64,000 nt of DNA from Mariniphaga sp041686935 (GCA_041686935.1 JAWLCW010000024.1:1-64000), one strand, 5' to 3'; positions 43,321-53,447 are shown, counted from the stretch's first letter. A program made the numbers and translations. The notes: generated from the sequence alone by a model not told the origin.

Positions 43321-45717
43321 ATGGTTGTAAATCGCCCTGTAAATAAAACATCTAAAAAAAGGAAACTTCCGGCAAGAAAACGAAAGACCAACAAAAAACG
43401 GTTTTGGAAACGGGCTGTTAAATATTTTTTTGTTGTATTCATTGCCGGTATGGTTGCTGTTTCAGCTCTTTTTGCAGCTGTTTTTTTCGGATATACCGGC
43501 CACGTTCCTGCCTCTACCCAGCTTCGTGAAATAAATAATCCGCAAGCCTCGGAGGTTTTTTCGGAGGACGGAAAACTACTGGGACGTTACTACATTGAAA
43601 ACCGCAGCAAAGTTAAATTCGAAGAAATTTCGCTGAATGTAATCCATGCGCTGATTGCCACCGAAGATGCCCGGTTTTACGAACACCGGGGAATTGATGA
43701 AATTGCACTTTTGCGCGTTTTTGTAAAAAGTATTTTGCTCAGAGACAGGAGTTCGGGTGGAGGCAGCACACTGAGCCAACAGGTTGCCAAAAATCTTTTT
43801 CCCAGAAATGACGTAGGAATATTGTCAATGCCGGTGAACAAACTCCGGGAAGCAATTATTGCATACCGGCTTGAACGGATTTATTCCAAGGAAGAAATTC
43901 TTACACTTTACCTGAATACCGTTCCGTTCAGTGAAAATATTTTTGGAATTGAAGTCGCTTCCGAACGGTATTTCGGTAAAAAACCTGCTGATTTAACAGT
44001 TGATGAGGCTGCCGTGTTGGTGGGTATGCTTAAAGCCAACAATTATTATAATCCGAGGTTAAATCCCGAAAAATCGAAAGAAAGGCGTAACGTAGTTATT
44101 TCCCAAATGGTTACCAACGGGTACCTTTCAGAAGAAGAAGGACAATCATTTAAAGATAAACCGCTCGAACTGAATTACACACGGATTTCATTTAATGAAG
44201 GCCCGGCACCCTATTTTCTTGAAATGCTTAAACCTGAGCTTTTGAAATGGTGCACTGAAAACCCGAAGGAAAATGGTGAAACATGGAACTTGTACACTGA
44301 CGGACTTCGAATAGAAACCACTTTGAATTCAGGTTTCCAGCAATATGCCCGGCAGGCTGTGAATGAACACATGAAAACCCTGCAGGAATTTTTCGACAAA
44401 CACTGGGAAAATTCAGATCCCTGGAGAGGAAACAACTCCATCCTTCAGCGGGCAGTTAGACGCACCGACCGGTATAAAAATATGACAAAAGCAGGTTTTT
44501 CGCAGGAACAAATCGAAGACGCTTTCAGCCAGAGAATTACTGCAACTTTATTTACATGGGACGGATTAAAACAGGTAGAAACCACACCGCTCGACTCGGT
44601 GAAACATTACCTGCGGTTTTTAAATGCCGGTTTTCTGGCACTCGAACCTGGTACAGGAGAGTTAAAAGCCTGGGTCGGCGGCATCGACTTTCGGTTTTTT
44701 AAATACGACCACGTACTTTCTGAACGCCAGGTGGGTTCAACTTTCAAACCGTTTGTTTATTTATCGGCACTGGAAAATGGCCTGAGTCCTTTTGAATATT
44801 ACCCCGCTGCACAACAGGTTTACACCGGCTACCAGGATTGGTCTCCTTCCAACGCTGATGGAAACCACGAAGGCTATTACTCCATGGAAGGAGCACTTTC
44901 GCAGTCGGTGAACACAGTGGCTGCCGAAGTGATGATTAAAACCGGTATTGAGAATGTGATTGCCACTTCCCGTGAACTGGGAATTAAAGCCGATTTACCC
45001 AAAGTTCCTTCACTGGCGCTGGGTGTGGCTTCAATCAGTCTCCAAGACCTGTTGTTTGCCTATGCCACCATGGTTAACGGAGGAATCAGAACCGAACCGT
45101 ACTACCTCAAATCAATAGCAGACAGCGAAGGAAACCTGCTGGCCAAATTTGAGCGGCCCGCTTCACAGTTAACCAACCTGAATGAACTGAACTGCCGGAT
45201 TATAACACACATGATGGAAACTGCCGTGAACGAAGGTACCGGAACACGAATCCGGTCAACCTATCGAATTCGCGGCGATTTTGCAGGAAAAACAGGCACC
45301 ACACAAAACCACTCCGACGGTTGGTTCGTGGGACTCACCCCAAACCTGGTTACAGGTTGCTGGGTTGGCGCCGAAGACCCCGGTATCCATTTTCGTACAC
45401 TCACATACGGACAGGGGGGCTATATGGCATTGCCGGTTGTTGGACGTTTTTTTGGCAAACTGTACAACGATCCATTATACCAAAGGTTGCAGTTGGCTGA
45501 ATTTCAGGATTTAAACGACGAGTTGCTCGCTGATTTGGATATGCCGGCTTACAAGGATGTTCTTGAAATGGAAAGACAGGATAACCTGCTCGACAGGCTT
45601 TTTGCCGGAAAATCGAAAGAAGAAAAACTTCGCGAAATTCAAAAACCGGAAGATGTTGAGGAGAAAAAAGGATTGTGGCAATCGATCAAAGGAATTTTCA
45701 AAAAGAAAAACAGATAG
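43321..45717 (+). CDS. class A penicillin-binding protein (PBP1A type)
   Basis: A 798-residue bifunctional peptidoglycan synthase. A basic head is followed by one membrane helix (about 36-56). The GT51 glycosyltransferase domain shows the catalytic Glu115 in LIATEDARFYEHRGIDEIA and GGSTLSQQVAKNLFPR. The transpeptidase domain has the SxxK motif at Ser473 (VGSTFKPFVYL), SVNTV for SxN and FAGKTGTTQNHSDGW for KTG. All active-site motifs are intact. I start at ATG 43321, since the TTG just before it is less likely. It is 80 bases upstream of the glycogen operon with a separate promoter. Confidence 0.95.
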   Translation: MVVNRPVNKTSKKRKLPARKRKTNKKRFWKRAVKYFFVVFIAGMVAVSALFAAVFFGYTGHVPASTQLREINNPQASEVFSEDGKLLGRYYIENRSKVKFEEISLNVIHALIATEDARFYEHRGIDEIALLRVFVKSILLRDRSSGGGSTLSQQVAKNLFPRNDVGILSMPVNKLREAIIAYRLERIYSKEEILTLYLNTVPFSENIFGIEVASERYFGKKPADLTVDEAAVLVGMLKANNYYNPRLNPEKSKERRNVVISQMVTNGYLSEEEGQSFKDKPLELNYTRISFNEGPAPYFLEMLKPELLKWCTENPKENGETWNLYTDGLRIETTLNSGFQQYARQAVNEHMKTLQEFFDKHWENSDPWRGNNSILQRAVRRTDRYKNMTKAGFSQEQIEDAFSQRITATLFTWDGLKQVETTPLDSVKHYLRFLNAGFLALEPGTGELKAWVGGIDFRFFKYDHVLSERQVGSTFKPFVYLSALENGLSPFEYYPAAQQVYTGYQDWSPSNADGNHEGYYSMEGALSQSVNTVAAEVMIKTGIENVIATSRELGIKADLPKVPSLALGVASISLQDLLFAYATMVNGGIRTEPYYLKSIADSEGNLLAKFERPASQLTNLNELNCRIITHMMETAVNEGTGTRIRSTYRIRGDFAGKTGTTQNHSDGWFVGLTPNLVTGCWVGAEDPGIHFRTLTYGQGGYMALPVVGRFFGKLYNDPLYQRLQLAEFQDLNDELLADLDMPAYKDVLEMERQDNLLDRLFAGKSKEEKLREIQKPEDVEEKKGLWQSIKGIFKKKNR

Positions 45718-45754
45718 AATATTTTTCGAATTAATCACTTTTTCATCAAATCCA

Positions 45755-45785
45755 TTGAACAATCCCAACTGTTTCTCTATCTTTA
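45755..45785 (+). promoter_or_regulatory. promoter of the glycogen operon
   Basis: TTG at 45755-45757, a 20-base spacer, then TATCTTTA at 45778-45785 (one mismatch to TAnnTTTG). The box lies 12 bases before the glgB ATG, giving a very short leader. Confidence 0.45.
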
Positions 45786-45797
45786 TAAAAAAAGATC

Positions 45798-47816
45798 ATG
45801 ACGAAAAAAATACCGAAACTTATTCAGGACGATATGTGGTTGCAGCCTTATGCCGCGGTGATTATAAATCGCATAGAAACAGCTAAAAAAAAGGAAGAGG
45901 AACTTACCGGAGGCGGTTCTCTTTATGAATTTGCCAGTGGATATCTCTATTTCGGATTACATAAAACTGACAAGGGTTGGGTGATGAGGGAATGGGCGCC
46001 TAATGCCACCTTTATTTACCTGGTAGGTTCGTTTAACAACTGGGAAGAGCAAAAACAATATGCTTTTGAACTCGTTGGAAATGGTGTTTGGGAACTCCAT
46101 TTAAATGAAAATCAACTTCATCATGGCGATTTATATGCACTTTCACTGCATTGGGCGGTTGACTTTGGCAAACGTGTTCCGGCATGGGCCAACTATGTGG
46201 TTCAGGACCCCGAAACCCTTATTTTCAATGCACAGGTTTGGCGTCCCGAAGAAGTTTATCAATGGAAAAACAATGATTTTAATGGAATAACCAACCCGCC
46301 GCTTATTTACGAAGCGCACATCGGCATGTCGGGCGAAGAGGAACGGGTGCATACTTACAATGAATTCAGGGAAAACATGTTGCCCCGTATTAAAGCCAAC
46401 GGTTATAACACAGTACAGTTGATGGCTATACCAGAGCATCCATATTATGGTAGTTTCGGGTACCACGTTTCCAGCTTTTTTGCACCTTCGTCGCGCTTTG
46501 GGACGCCAGACGATCTGAAACGGCTGATTGATGAAGCGCATGGCATGGGACTAGCTGTTATTATGGATATTGTACACTCCCACGCGGTGAAAAACGAGGT
46601 GGAGGGTTTGGGAAAATACGATGGCACACGGTACCAGTTTTTCCATGAAGGTGGAAAAGGTGAGCACCCGGCCTGGGATTCCTTCTGTTTCAACTATGGA
46701 AAAAATGAGGTATTGCATTTTTTGTTTTCCAATATTAAGTTCTGGCTCGAAGAATTCCGGTTCGACGGGTTCCGGTTCGACGGCGTTACAAGCATGTTAT
46801 ACTTCGATCATGGGTTGGGAAAAGCATTTACACGCTACGACGATTATTTCAACGGGAATGTGGATACGGAAGCAACCACTTATATCTGGCTGGCCAATAA
46901 ACTGATAAAACAGGTGAAATCAAATTCCATTTCCATTGCCGAGGATATGAGTGGGATGCCGGGACTGGCCGTTCCCATCGAATATGGCGGCCTGGGTTTC
47001 GACTACCGTATGGCCATGGGCGTTCCCGATTACTGGATAAAGCTGATTAAAGAGAAAAAAGATGACAACTGGGAAGTGGGTGATATTTTTTACAACCTCA
47101 CGTCTAAAAGGGTAGATGAAAAGGTGGTGAGTTATGCCGAATCACACGATCAGGCGCTGGTGGGCGACAAAACCATCATCTTCCGGCTTATCGATAAGGA
47201 AATGTATTTCAGTATGCGAAAAGATCAGCCCAACCTGATTGTTGACCGGGGAATTGCCCTTCATAAAATGATCAGGCTGATAACAGCAACCACGGCTGGC
47301 GGAGCTTATCTTAACTTTATGGGAAATGAGTTTGGCCATCCTGAATGGATTGACTTTCCGCGCGAAGGGAACGGCTGGTCGTACAAACATTGCCGGCGAA
47401 TATGGAGTATTTCTGAAGACCCGGAACTGAAATTCCACTGGCTTTACGATTTCGACAGGGAAATGATAAACTTTATCAGTGATCACAAGCTGCTGACTAT
47501 ACCACCGGTTGATTTTGTGATGGAACACAAACCCGATAAAGTACTGGCATACCACCGTGGATTATTTCTTTTTGTATTCAACTTTAATCCCACACAATCG
47601 TTTACCGATTACGGTATTCCGTTGGGACCGGGAAAATACCAGATTGTTTTGAACACAGATTCGGGCCGGTTTGGCGGTCACGACCGTGTTGACGAAGATA
47701 TTCCGTATTATACCCTGCCCAGCGGTGGATTAACCAGCCAGCATTACCTGAAACTTTACCTTCCGGCACGTACTGCGCTGGTTTTAAAAAAGATAGATTT
47801 TCCAAAGGTGAAATAG
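45798..47816 (+). CDS. glgB: 1,4-alpha-glucan branching enzyme (GH13, eukaryotic-type)
   Basis: A 672-residue enzyme that makes alpha-1,6 branches in glycogen. A CBM48 domain (WAPNATFIYLVGSFNNWEE) precedes the catalytic barrel. The nucleophile is Asp328 in FRFDGVTSMLY, the acid Glu382 in IAEDMSGMPG and the third acid Asp451 in ESHDQALVG. GNEFGHPEWIDFPREGNGW near residue 510 is typical of the GH13_8 (animal/plant/Bacteroidota) branch rather than the common bacterial GH13_9 form. First gene of the operon; the GSCFA gene follows after 2 bases. Confidence 0.95.
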   Translation: MTKKIPKLIQDDMWLQPYAAVIINRIETAKKKEEELTGGGSLYEFASGYLYFGLHKTDKGWVMREWAPNATFIYLVGSFNNWEEQKQYAFELVGNGVWELHLNENQLHHGDLYALSLHWAVDFGKRVPAWANYVVQDPETLIFNAQVWRPEEVYQWKNNDFNGITNPPLIYEAHIGMSGEEERVHTYNEFRENMLPRIKANGYNTVQLMAIPEHPYYGSFGYHVSSFFAPSSRFGTPDDLKRLIDEAHGMGLAVIMDIVHSHAVKNEVEGLGKYDGTRYQFFHEGGKGEHPAWDSFCFNYGKNEVLHFLFSNIKFWLEEFRFDGFRFDGVTSMLYFDHGLGKAFTRYDDYFNGNVDTEATTYIWLANKLIKQVKSNSISIAEDMSGMPGLAVPIEYGGLGFDYRMAMGVPDYWIKLIKEKKDDNWEVGDIFYNLTSKRVDEKVVSYAESHDQALVGDKTIIFRLIDKEMYFSMRKDQPNLIVDRGIALHKMIRLITATTAGGAYLNFMGNEFGHPEWIDFPREGNGWSYKHCRRIWSISEDPELKFHWLYDFDREMINFISDHKLLTIPPVDFVMEHKPDKVLAYHRGLFLFVFNFNPTQSFTDYGIPLGPGKYQIVLNTDSGRFGGHDRVDEDIPYYTLPSGGLTSQHYLKLYLPARTALVLKKIDFPKVK

Positions 47817-47818
47817 TT

Positions 47819-48838
47819 ATGGTGACAAAATTCCAAACTGAGGTTCAGATTCCGGAATTTGCATGGAAAACAGGTTATCAGATCCCAAATCTCTTTATGG
47901 GTTCCTGCTTTACGGAAAATGTTGGCGGAAAAATGGCTGCTCTGAAATATCCGGTGGACATCAATCCGTTCGGAATTTTGTACAATCCGGTTTCAGTGGC
48001 TCACGGACTCCGCTATCTTCTTCAAAAAAAAGAGTTTACTGAAAATGATTTGGTTCAGTACGACCGATTGTGGCACAGTTTTTTTCATCACAGCCGGTTT
48101 TCTTCGCCTGATTTGGATAAGACACTCAATTTAATAAACAGCCGTATAAAAGCATCGGCAACGGTTTTAAAAAATGCCGGATTTCTTTTTCTTACTTTCG
48201 GTACGGCCTGGGTTTATGAATACAAAACCACCGGCCAAACCGTTTCCAACTGTCATAAAATTCCGGAAAAAGAATTCAGACGGTTTCGGTTAACACCGGG
48301 CGAAATTGTGGAGGAATACAGGCAATTGTTATCAGACATTTGGGAATTCAACCCCAAAATTAAAGTGATTTTCACGGTAAGCCCTATCCGGCACTGGAAA
48401 GACGGCGCCATTGAAAACCAGCGAAGCAAAGCCACTTTGTTATTGGCTGCCGATAAACTTGTAAGAGGTTTTGGTGAAGAACGCTGTAACTATTTCCCGG
48501 CTTACGAAATTGTGATGGACGAGCTGCGCGATTACCGGTTTTACGAGGAAGATATGATTCATCTTTCAAACGCAGCCGTAAACCACATCTGGGAAAAATT
48601 TCAAATTTCGCTCATTGAAAAAGAGAGCAGGGATTTTTCAGAAAGTGTAAAAAAAATAATCTCCGCAATAAACCATAGGCCATTTAATCAGTTTACAATG
48701 GAACACCTGAATTTTTTAAAACAAAGTTTACAAAAGGCTTACAGGCTTGAAGAAAAATTTCAGTATCTTGATCTGGCCAATGAAAAAGAATTTTTCTCAA
48801 TACAAATAACTGAAACAGAAAAAGGTTTAATAAAATAG
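47819..48838 (+). CDS. GSCFA domain protein
   Basis: A 339-residue protein of the GSCFA family, named for a motif seen here as LFMGSCFTENVGGKM (about 23-37). YPVDINPFGILYNPVSV, YDRLWHSFFHHSRFSSPD, GTAWVY and FTVSPIRHWKDGAIENQRSK also fit the family. The G-S and later Asp/His pattern suggests an SGNH-hydrolase-like esterase fold, which is a reading from motif order only. The function is unknown. It starts 2 bases after glgB and ends 10 bases before the debranching enzyme, so it is locked into the glycogen operon. Confidence 0.85.
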   Translation: MVTKFQTEVQIPEFAWKTGYQIPNLFMGSCFTENVGGKMAALKYPVDINPFGILYNPVSVAHGLRYLLQKKEFTENDLVQYDRLWHSFFHHSRFSSPDLDKTLNLINSRIKASATVLKNAGFLFLTFGTAWVYEYKTTGQTVSNCHKIPEKEFRRFRLTPGEIVEEYRQLLSDIWEFNPKIKVIFTVSPIRHWKDGAIENQRSKATLLLAADKLVRGFGEERCNYFPAYEIVMDELRDYRFYEEDMIHLSNAAVNHIWEKFQISLIEKESRDFSESVKKIISAINHRPFNQFTMEHLNFLKQSLQKAYRLEEKFQYLDLANEKEFFSIQITETEKGLIK

Positions 48839-48848
48839 ATTTCAAACT

Positions 48849-50792
48849 ATGAGTTACCTCAAATTTGACAAGGAACAATTGATTAACCTTGAATACTCGC
48901 TTAACCGTGAGATTTTAAGGTCGAACCGTGCAGGCTCTTACATCAGCACCACGCTAAATGGCTGTAATACCCGAAAATACCATGGATTACTAGTTTGTCC
49001 CATCAGTAATTTCGGAGGAGAGAAGCATGTGTTGCTTTCGTCGCTCGATGTTTCAATAGTTCAGGGCGAAGAAGAATTCATGCTGGGAATTCACAGGTAT
49101 AATGGTGGTCATTACGAGCCCAAAGGGCACATTTATATTCAGGATATTGAATTTGGGCAGATTCCAAAAATTACTTACCGAATTGGAAATGTGGTTTTAA
49201 CTGTGGAGCGGGTTTTAAGCGAACAAAAAGAAGAAATTCTTATTCGGTACAAACTTGAGGCTGCCCCGGAATCTGTAACTTTGAGATTTAAACCATTCCT
49301 GGCTTTCAGAAATATACACAGCCTAAGTAAAGCCAACCTGTTTGTAAACCGGAAATATATGCCGGCAGAAAATGGTATCAGCACCCGGCTTTACGAAGGT
49401 TATCCTGATCTGTTTATGCAATTCAGCAAAGAAAATGAGTTTGTGCCCGTGCCCGACTGGTATTACAATATTGAATACCTGAAAGAGCTTACCCGGGGTT
49501 ATGAATATCTGGAGGATTTATTTGTGCCCGGTTATTTTGAATTGACTATGCAGCCGGGAGAAATCCTTATTTTTTCGGCCGGAACAGAAAATACAAAACC
49601 GGTTTCTTTAAAACAACGCTTCACCAGGGAATTAAACAAGCGAATTCGAAGGTACACTTTTTTTAGTTCGTTAAAAAGTGCGGCCGGACAGTTTATCGTG
49701 CATAAAAATAATGAAACCAGCATCATTGCCGGATTCCCGTGGTACAATACCATTACCAGACAAACTTTTGTTTCGCTTCCCGGATTGGCACTGGCCACAA
49801 ATAAAAACGAACTTTTTTCGGAGGTGCTCAATACCTATAAAAAATACCTGAAAGACGGACTTTTCCCCGATAATATTAACAGTCAATCTCCTGTATGCAC
49901 TTCGGCAGACGCTCCGCTTTGGTTTATATGGGCAGTTCAGCAGTTTGCAGATACACAACGATCGCCGAGAGGAGTCTGGCTGAATTACAGTCTGGCGGTT
50001 AAGGAAATTCTGGAAGCTTACAGGAAATCAAAATCCGGGTTTGTGCGTCTGACGCCGGAAAATCTGATATATGCAGAAAAAGAAAACACCGCGCTTACCT
50101 GGATGGATAGTTATGCCGAAGGAAAACCGGTGGTTCAGCGTGCCGGGTTAACGGTTGAAATCAATGCACTTTGGTTCAACGCAGTAGTTTTTTCTTTAAA
50201 AATGGCAGAACTTGCCGGCGATGAAAAGTTTGTAAAAAAATGGAAAACCATGCCGGATAAAATAGGTTCTGCTTTCCTGAAAACTTTTTGGAATGAAGGG
50301 CATGAACATCTTGCCGATGTGGTGAAAGACGGTGCGCCCGACTGGTCGGTGAGGCCCAATATGGTGATTGCTGCAGCGCTTGAATATTCTCCTCTTTCAA
50401 AAGAGCAGAAAAAGATGGTTCTAAGCGAGGCCAAAAAGAAACTGGTTACCAAGCGCGGATTGAGAACTTTATCTCCAGACCACCTTCGCTACAAGGGAGT
50501 TATTGAAGGAGGTCCGGATCAAAGGGAATCTGCTGTTCATATGGGTGCTGCCTGGCCCTGGTTAATGCAGTTTTTTGTGGAAGGCTACATGAATATTCAC
50601 GGAAGGGGAGGTTTGCCCTTTGTTAAACAGTTGCTTGAAGTATTTGAAGAAACCCTTACCGAACATTGTGTGGGAACACTTTCTGAAATGTATAACGGCG
50701 ATCCGCCACATAAAGCAAAAGGAGCGGTTTCGCAAGCCTGGAATGTTGCGGGAATAATGTATGCCCTGTATTTGATACAAAATTTTAAATAA
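48849..50792 (+). CDS. glycogen debranching enzyme (amylo-alpha-1,6-glucosidase type)
   Basis: A 647-residue protein. The N-terminal GDE_N domain includes NGCNTRKYHGLLVCPIS (about 37-53) and the C-terminal (alpha/alpha)6 GDE_C domain runs from about residue 300, with FPWYNTITRQTFVSLPG, TWMDSYAEGKPV (Asp candidate catalytic) and GPDQRESAVHMGAAWPWL. The (alpha/alpha)6 catalytic part should remove single alpha-1,6-linked glucose stubs from glycogen. It lies between the GSCFA gene and the GT4 synthase with 10- and 15-base gaps. Confidence 0.9.
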   Translation: MSYLKFDKEQLINLEYSLNREILRSNRAGSYISTTLNGCNTRKYHGLLVCPISNFGGEKHVLLSSLDVSIVQGEEEFMLGIHRYNGGHYEPKGHIYIQDIEFGQIPKITYRIGNVVLTVERVLSEQKEEILIRYKLEAAPESVTLRFKPFLAFRNIHSLSKANLFVNRKYMPAENGISTRLYEGYPDLFMQFSKENEFVPVPDWYYNIEYLKELTRGYEYLEDLFVPGYFELTMQPGEILIFSAGTENTKPVSLKQRFTRELNKRIRRYTFFSSLKSAAGQFIVHKNNETSIIAGFPWYNTITRQTFVSLPGLALATNKNELFSEVLNTYKKYLKDGLFPDNINSQSPVCTSADAPLWFIWAVQQFADTQRSPRGVWLNYSLAVKEILEAYRKSKSGFVRLTPENLIYAEKENTALTWMDSYAEGKPVVQRAGLTVEINALWFNAVVFSLKMAELAGDEKFVKKWKTMPDKIGSAFLKTFWNEGHEHLADVVKDGAPDWSVRPNMVIAAALEYSPLSKEQKKMVLSEAKKKLVTKRGLRTLSPDHLRYKGVIEGGPDQRESAVHMGAAWPWLMQFFVEGYMNIHGRGGLPFVKQLLEVFEETLTEHCVGTLSEMYNGDPPHKAKGAVSQAWNVAGIMYALYLIQNFK

Positions 50793-50807
50793 TTCAAAGT
50801 TTTGGTT

Positions 50808-52097
50808 ATGAAAATATTGATGTTCGGCTGGGAATTTCCTCCCCATATATCAGGAGGTTTGGGTACAGCTTGTTACGGACTTACAAAAGGTCTTGCCGGA
50901 TTGCAGGATATTCAGCTTCTTTTTGTTGTGCCCAAAGCTTTTGGAGACGAAGATCAATCGATCATTCAGCTTGTTGGCGCCAATAACGTTCCGGTTTCGC
51001 AACGAGAAATAATTTTTGAAGAAACCAGATCAAAAATGGATTACCTTGAAGTTCAATCGGAAGTTATTCCTTATGTAAGCGAGGAAGAATTCTGGAAACT
51101 GAAAAATCAGAGGTTTAATGGAAAACCGCGTTTTGTAAAAACTACCGAAGGATTGAACATCGATTTTAGCGGTTCGTATGGGCCAAACCTTATGGAGGAG
51201 ATTAAAAATTATGCCCTGGTTGCTGAAATTATTGCCCGGAAAAACAATTTCGACCTTATACACGCCCACGATTGGCTGGCTTACCCGGCCGGTATTGCGG
51301 CAAAAAGGGTTTCCGGGAAACCGTTGGTAATTCATGTGCACGCGACTGACTTCGACCGCAGTGGAGGAAGCGTAAATCCAGCCGTTTATGCCATTGAAAG
51401 TGAAGGGATGGAGGTGGCTGACAGAATTATTGCGGTGAGTAACTTTACCCGGCAAACCGTAATTGAAAAATACGGCATTTCTCCTGGTAAAATAACAACC
51501 GTTTACAATGCGGTAGAACCTGCAACCGACGAAAATAAATCAAAAATAAAAAAGGGAGTAAACGAGAAACTGGTTACCTTTCTGGGGCGAATTACCATGC
51601 AAAAAGGTCCTGAATATTTTATTGAAGCAGCACACCTTGTATTGAAAAAAGTGGATAATGTGCGATTTGTTATGGCCGGCAGCGGCGATAAAATGAATGA
51701 AATGGTGAGCCGGGTAGCCCAACTGGGCATGGCAGATAAATTTCATTTTACCGGTTTTTTAAAAGGGGACGATGTACATCAGATGTTTCAGATGACAGAT
51801 GTATTTGTGATGCCCTCGGTTTCAGAACCTTTCGGTATTGTGCCGCTGGAGGCCATGCAGGCCGATGTGCCGGTAATTATATCAAACCAGTCGGGTGTTT
51901 CTGAAATTCTGAATCATGCCATTAAAATAGACTTTTGGGATACTTATGCCATGGCCGACGCCATTTATGGTTTGTTGAATTACCCTGCACTTTCGGGGTT
52001 TCTTAAAAAATCGGGAAAAAAAGAAGTAGGCGGATTAACATGGCGCCATTCTGCAAAACGGGTGAGAGAGGTATATCAAAGTTTACTGAATGTGTAA
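50808..52097 (+). CDS. GT4 glycosyltransferase, probable glycogen synthase
   Basis: A 429-residue protein from ATG 50808 (an in-frame TTG lies 6 bases upstream). The start MKILMFGWEFPPHISGGLG holds the nucleotide-sugar loop. The donor-binding end is MPSVSEPFGIVPLEAMQADV with the E-x7-E motif. Bacteroidota often lack the usual GT5 GlgA and use such GT4 enzymes for glycogen chain growth; the surrounding glgB, debranching and GH57 genes support that role. The donor (ADP- or UDP-glucose) is not visible in the sequence. No glgC is in the window. Confidence 0.88.
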   Translation: MKILMFGWEFPPHISGGLGTACYGLTKGLAGLQDIQLLFVVPKAFGDEDQSIIQLVGANNVPVSQREIIFEETRSKMDYLEVQSEVIPYVSEEEFWKLKNQRFNGKPRFVKTTEGLNIDFSGSYGPNLMEEIKNYALVAEIIARKNNFDLIHAHDWLAYPAGIAAKRVSGKPLVIHVHATDFDRSGGSVNPAVYAIESEGMEVADRIIAVSNFTRQTVIEKYGISPGKITTVYNAVEPATDENKSKIKKGVNEKLVTFLGRITMQKGPEYFIEAAHLVLKKVDNVRFVMAGSGDKMNEMVSRVAQLGMADKFHFTGFLKGDDVHQMFQMTDVFVMPSVSEPFGIVPLEAMQADVPVIISNQSGVSEILNHAIKIDFWDTYAMADAIYGLLNYPALSGFLKKSGKKEVGGLTWRHSAKRVREVYQSLLNV

Positions 52098-52112
52098 CGA
52101 AATTTAAAGAAC

Positions 52113-53447
52113 ATGAATATGAAGTCAATTTGTTTGTTTTTTCAGGTTCATCAACCTTTCAGGCACCGCCGCTACAGGTTTTTTGATATTGGCAATGACC
52201 ATTATTATTACGACGATTATTCCAATGAAACTATCATGCGAAAAATTGCAGAGAATAGTTATTTGCCCACAAATAAACTGCTCCTAAAGCTTATCGGAAA
52301 ACAGAACGGCAAATTTAAAGTGGCGTTTTCCATTACCGGAGTAGCTCTGGAACAATTTCAACTGTATGCACCCGAAGTGATAAAATCATTTCAGAAACTG
52401 GCCAAAACCGGTTGCGTTGAATTTCTCTCCGAAACGTATTCTCATTCCCTTTCATCGCTAAAAGACAAACATATTTTTGAGCAGCAGGTAAAGTTGCACG
52501 ACCAAATGATTTTTGAGCTTTTCGGACAAAGACCAAAGGTATTCAGAAATACGGAAATGATTTACTCCGACGAAATAGGAGCGCAGGTTTATCAGATGGG
52601 ATACAAGGCTATTCTTACCGAAGGCGCCCGCCATGTTTTGGGATGGAAAAGCCCCAACTTTTTGTATGTAAATGCACAAAATCCACGATTAAAAGTGCTC
52701 ATGCGAAACTTCAAACTCAGCGACGATATTTCTTTCCGGTTTTCGAATACAAACTGGTCGGAATACCCGTTAACTGCCGAGAAGTTTATTGGTTGGCTGA
52801 ATAAACTTGACCCCAAAGAAGAGGTGGTTAACCTGTTTTTAAGTTATGAATCGTTTGGTGAACGCCAGCCGAAGGAAAGTGGCATTTTCGATTTTCTGGA
52901 ACATTTGGTACTGGGTGTTATAAAGGACAACAATTTGAAATTTAGTACACCAACAGAAACAGTGGATGAATTGCAACCCGTATCGGCAGTTAGTGTTCCG
53001 CATCCTATTTCATGGGCCGATGAAGAACGCGACCTGACTGCCTGGCTTGGAAATGAAATGCAAAAAGAAGCTTTTGAAAAATTATACAATTTGCGTCACA
53101 GGATGGCACATTGCACCAGCGAAGAACTGTTAAAAGACTGGAATTACCTTCAGGTAAGCGACCATTTTTACTACATGTCAACCAAGTTTTTTTCAAACGG
53201 CCAGGTACACAGTTATTTTAATCCTTTCGATTCTCCTTTTGAGGCTTTCATTAATTACATGAATGTTTTAAGCGACTTTAAAATAAGGCTTAATTCTCTT
53301 ATCCCTGAAAACGAGATGGAACATGAAGTAGCAGCTCTGCATAAACTGATAGCTGAAAAAGATAAAAAAATGAAAAAACTTGAAGCTGAGTTGCAAAGGC
53401 TTCAAAAAGCAAAACCCAGCAAAAAAACGACTTTGAGAAAGAAATAA
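52113..53447 (+). CDS. GH57 alpha-amylase-like protein with a substituted catalytic Asp
   Basis: A 444-residue GH57 protein. Region 1 is FFQVHQPFR (10-18), the nucleophile region FRNTEMIYSDEIG has Glu148, and the region that normally reads D-Y-E-x-F-G-E is LSYESFGER, so the acid/base Asp is Ser243. Lacking one or both catalytic residues defines the so-called alpha-amylase-like homologues, reported mainly from Bacteroidota as far as I recall. The last 45 residues form a charged coiled coil (KKMKKLEAELQRLQKAK). It probably binds glycogen or supports other enzymes rather than cutting, but activity is not excluded. It follows the synthase by 15 bases. Confidence 0.85.
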   Translation: MNMKSICLFFQVHQPFRHRRYRFFDIGNDHYYYDDYSNETIMRKIAENSYLPTNKLLLKLIGKQNGKFKVAFSITGVALEQFQLYAPEVIKSFQKLAKTGCVEFLSETYSHSLSSLKDKHIFEQQVKLHDQMIFELFGQRPKVFRNTEMIYSDEIGAQVYQMGYKAILTEGARHVLGWKSPNFLYVNAQNPRLKVLMRNFKLSDDISFRFSNTNWSEYPLTAEKFIGWLNKLDPKEEVVNLFLSYESFGERQPKESGIFDFLEHLVLGVIKDNNLKFSTPTETVDELQPVSAVSVPHPISWADEERDLTAWLGNEMQKEAFEKLYNLRHRMAHCTSEELLKDWNYLQVSDHFYYMSTKFFSNGQVHSYFNPFDSPFEAFINYMNVLSDFKIRLNSLIPENEMEHEVAALHKLIAEKDKKMKKLEAELQRLQKAKPSKKTTLRKK

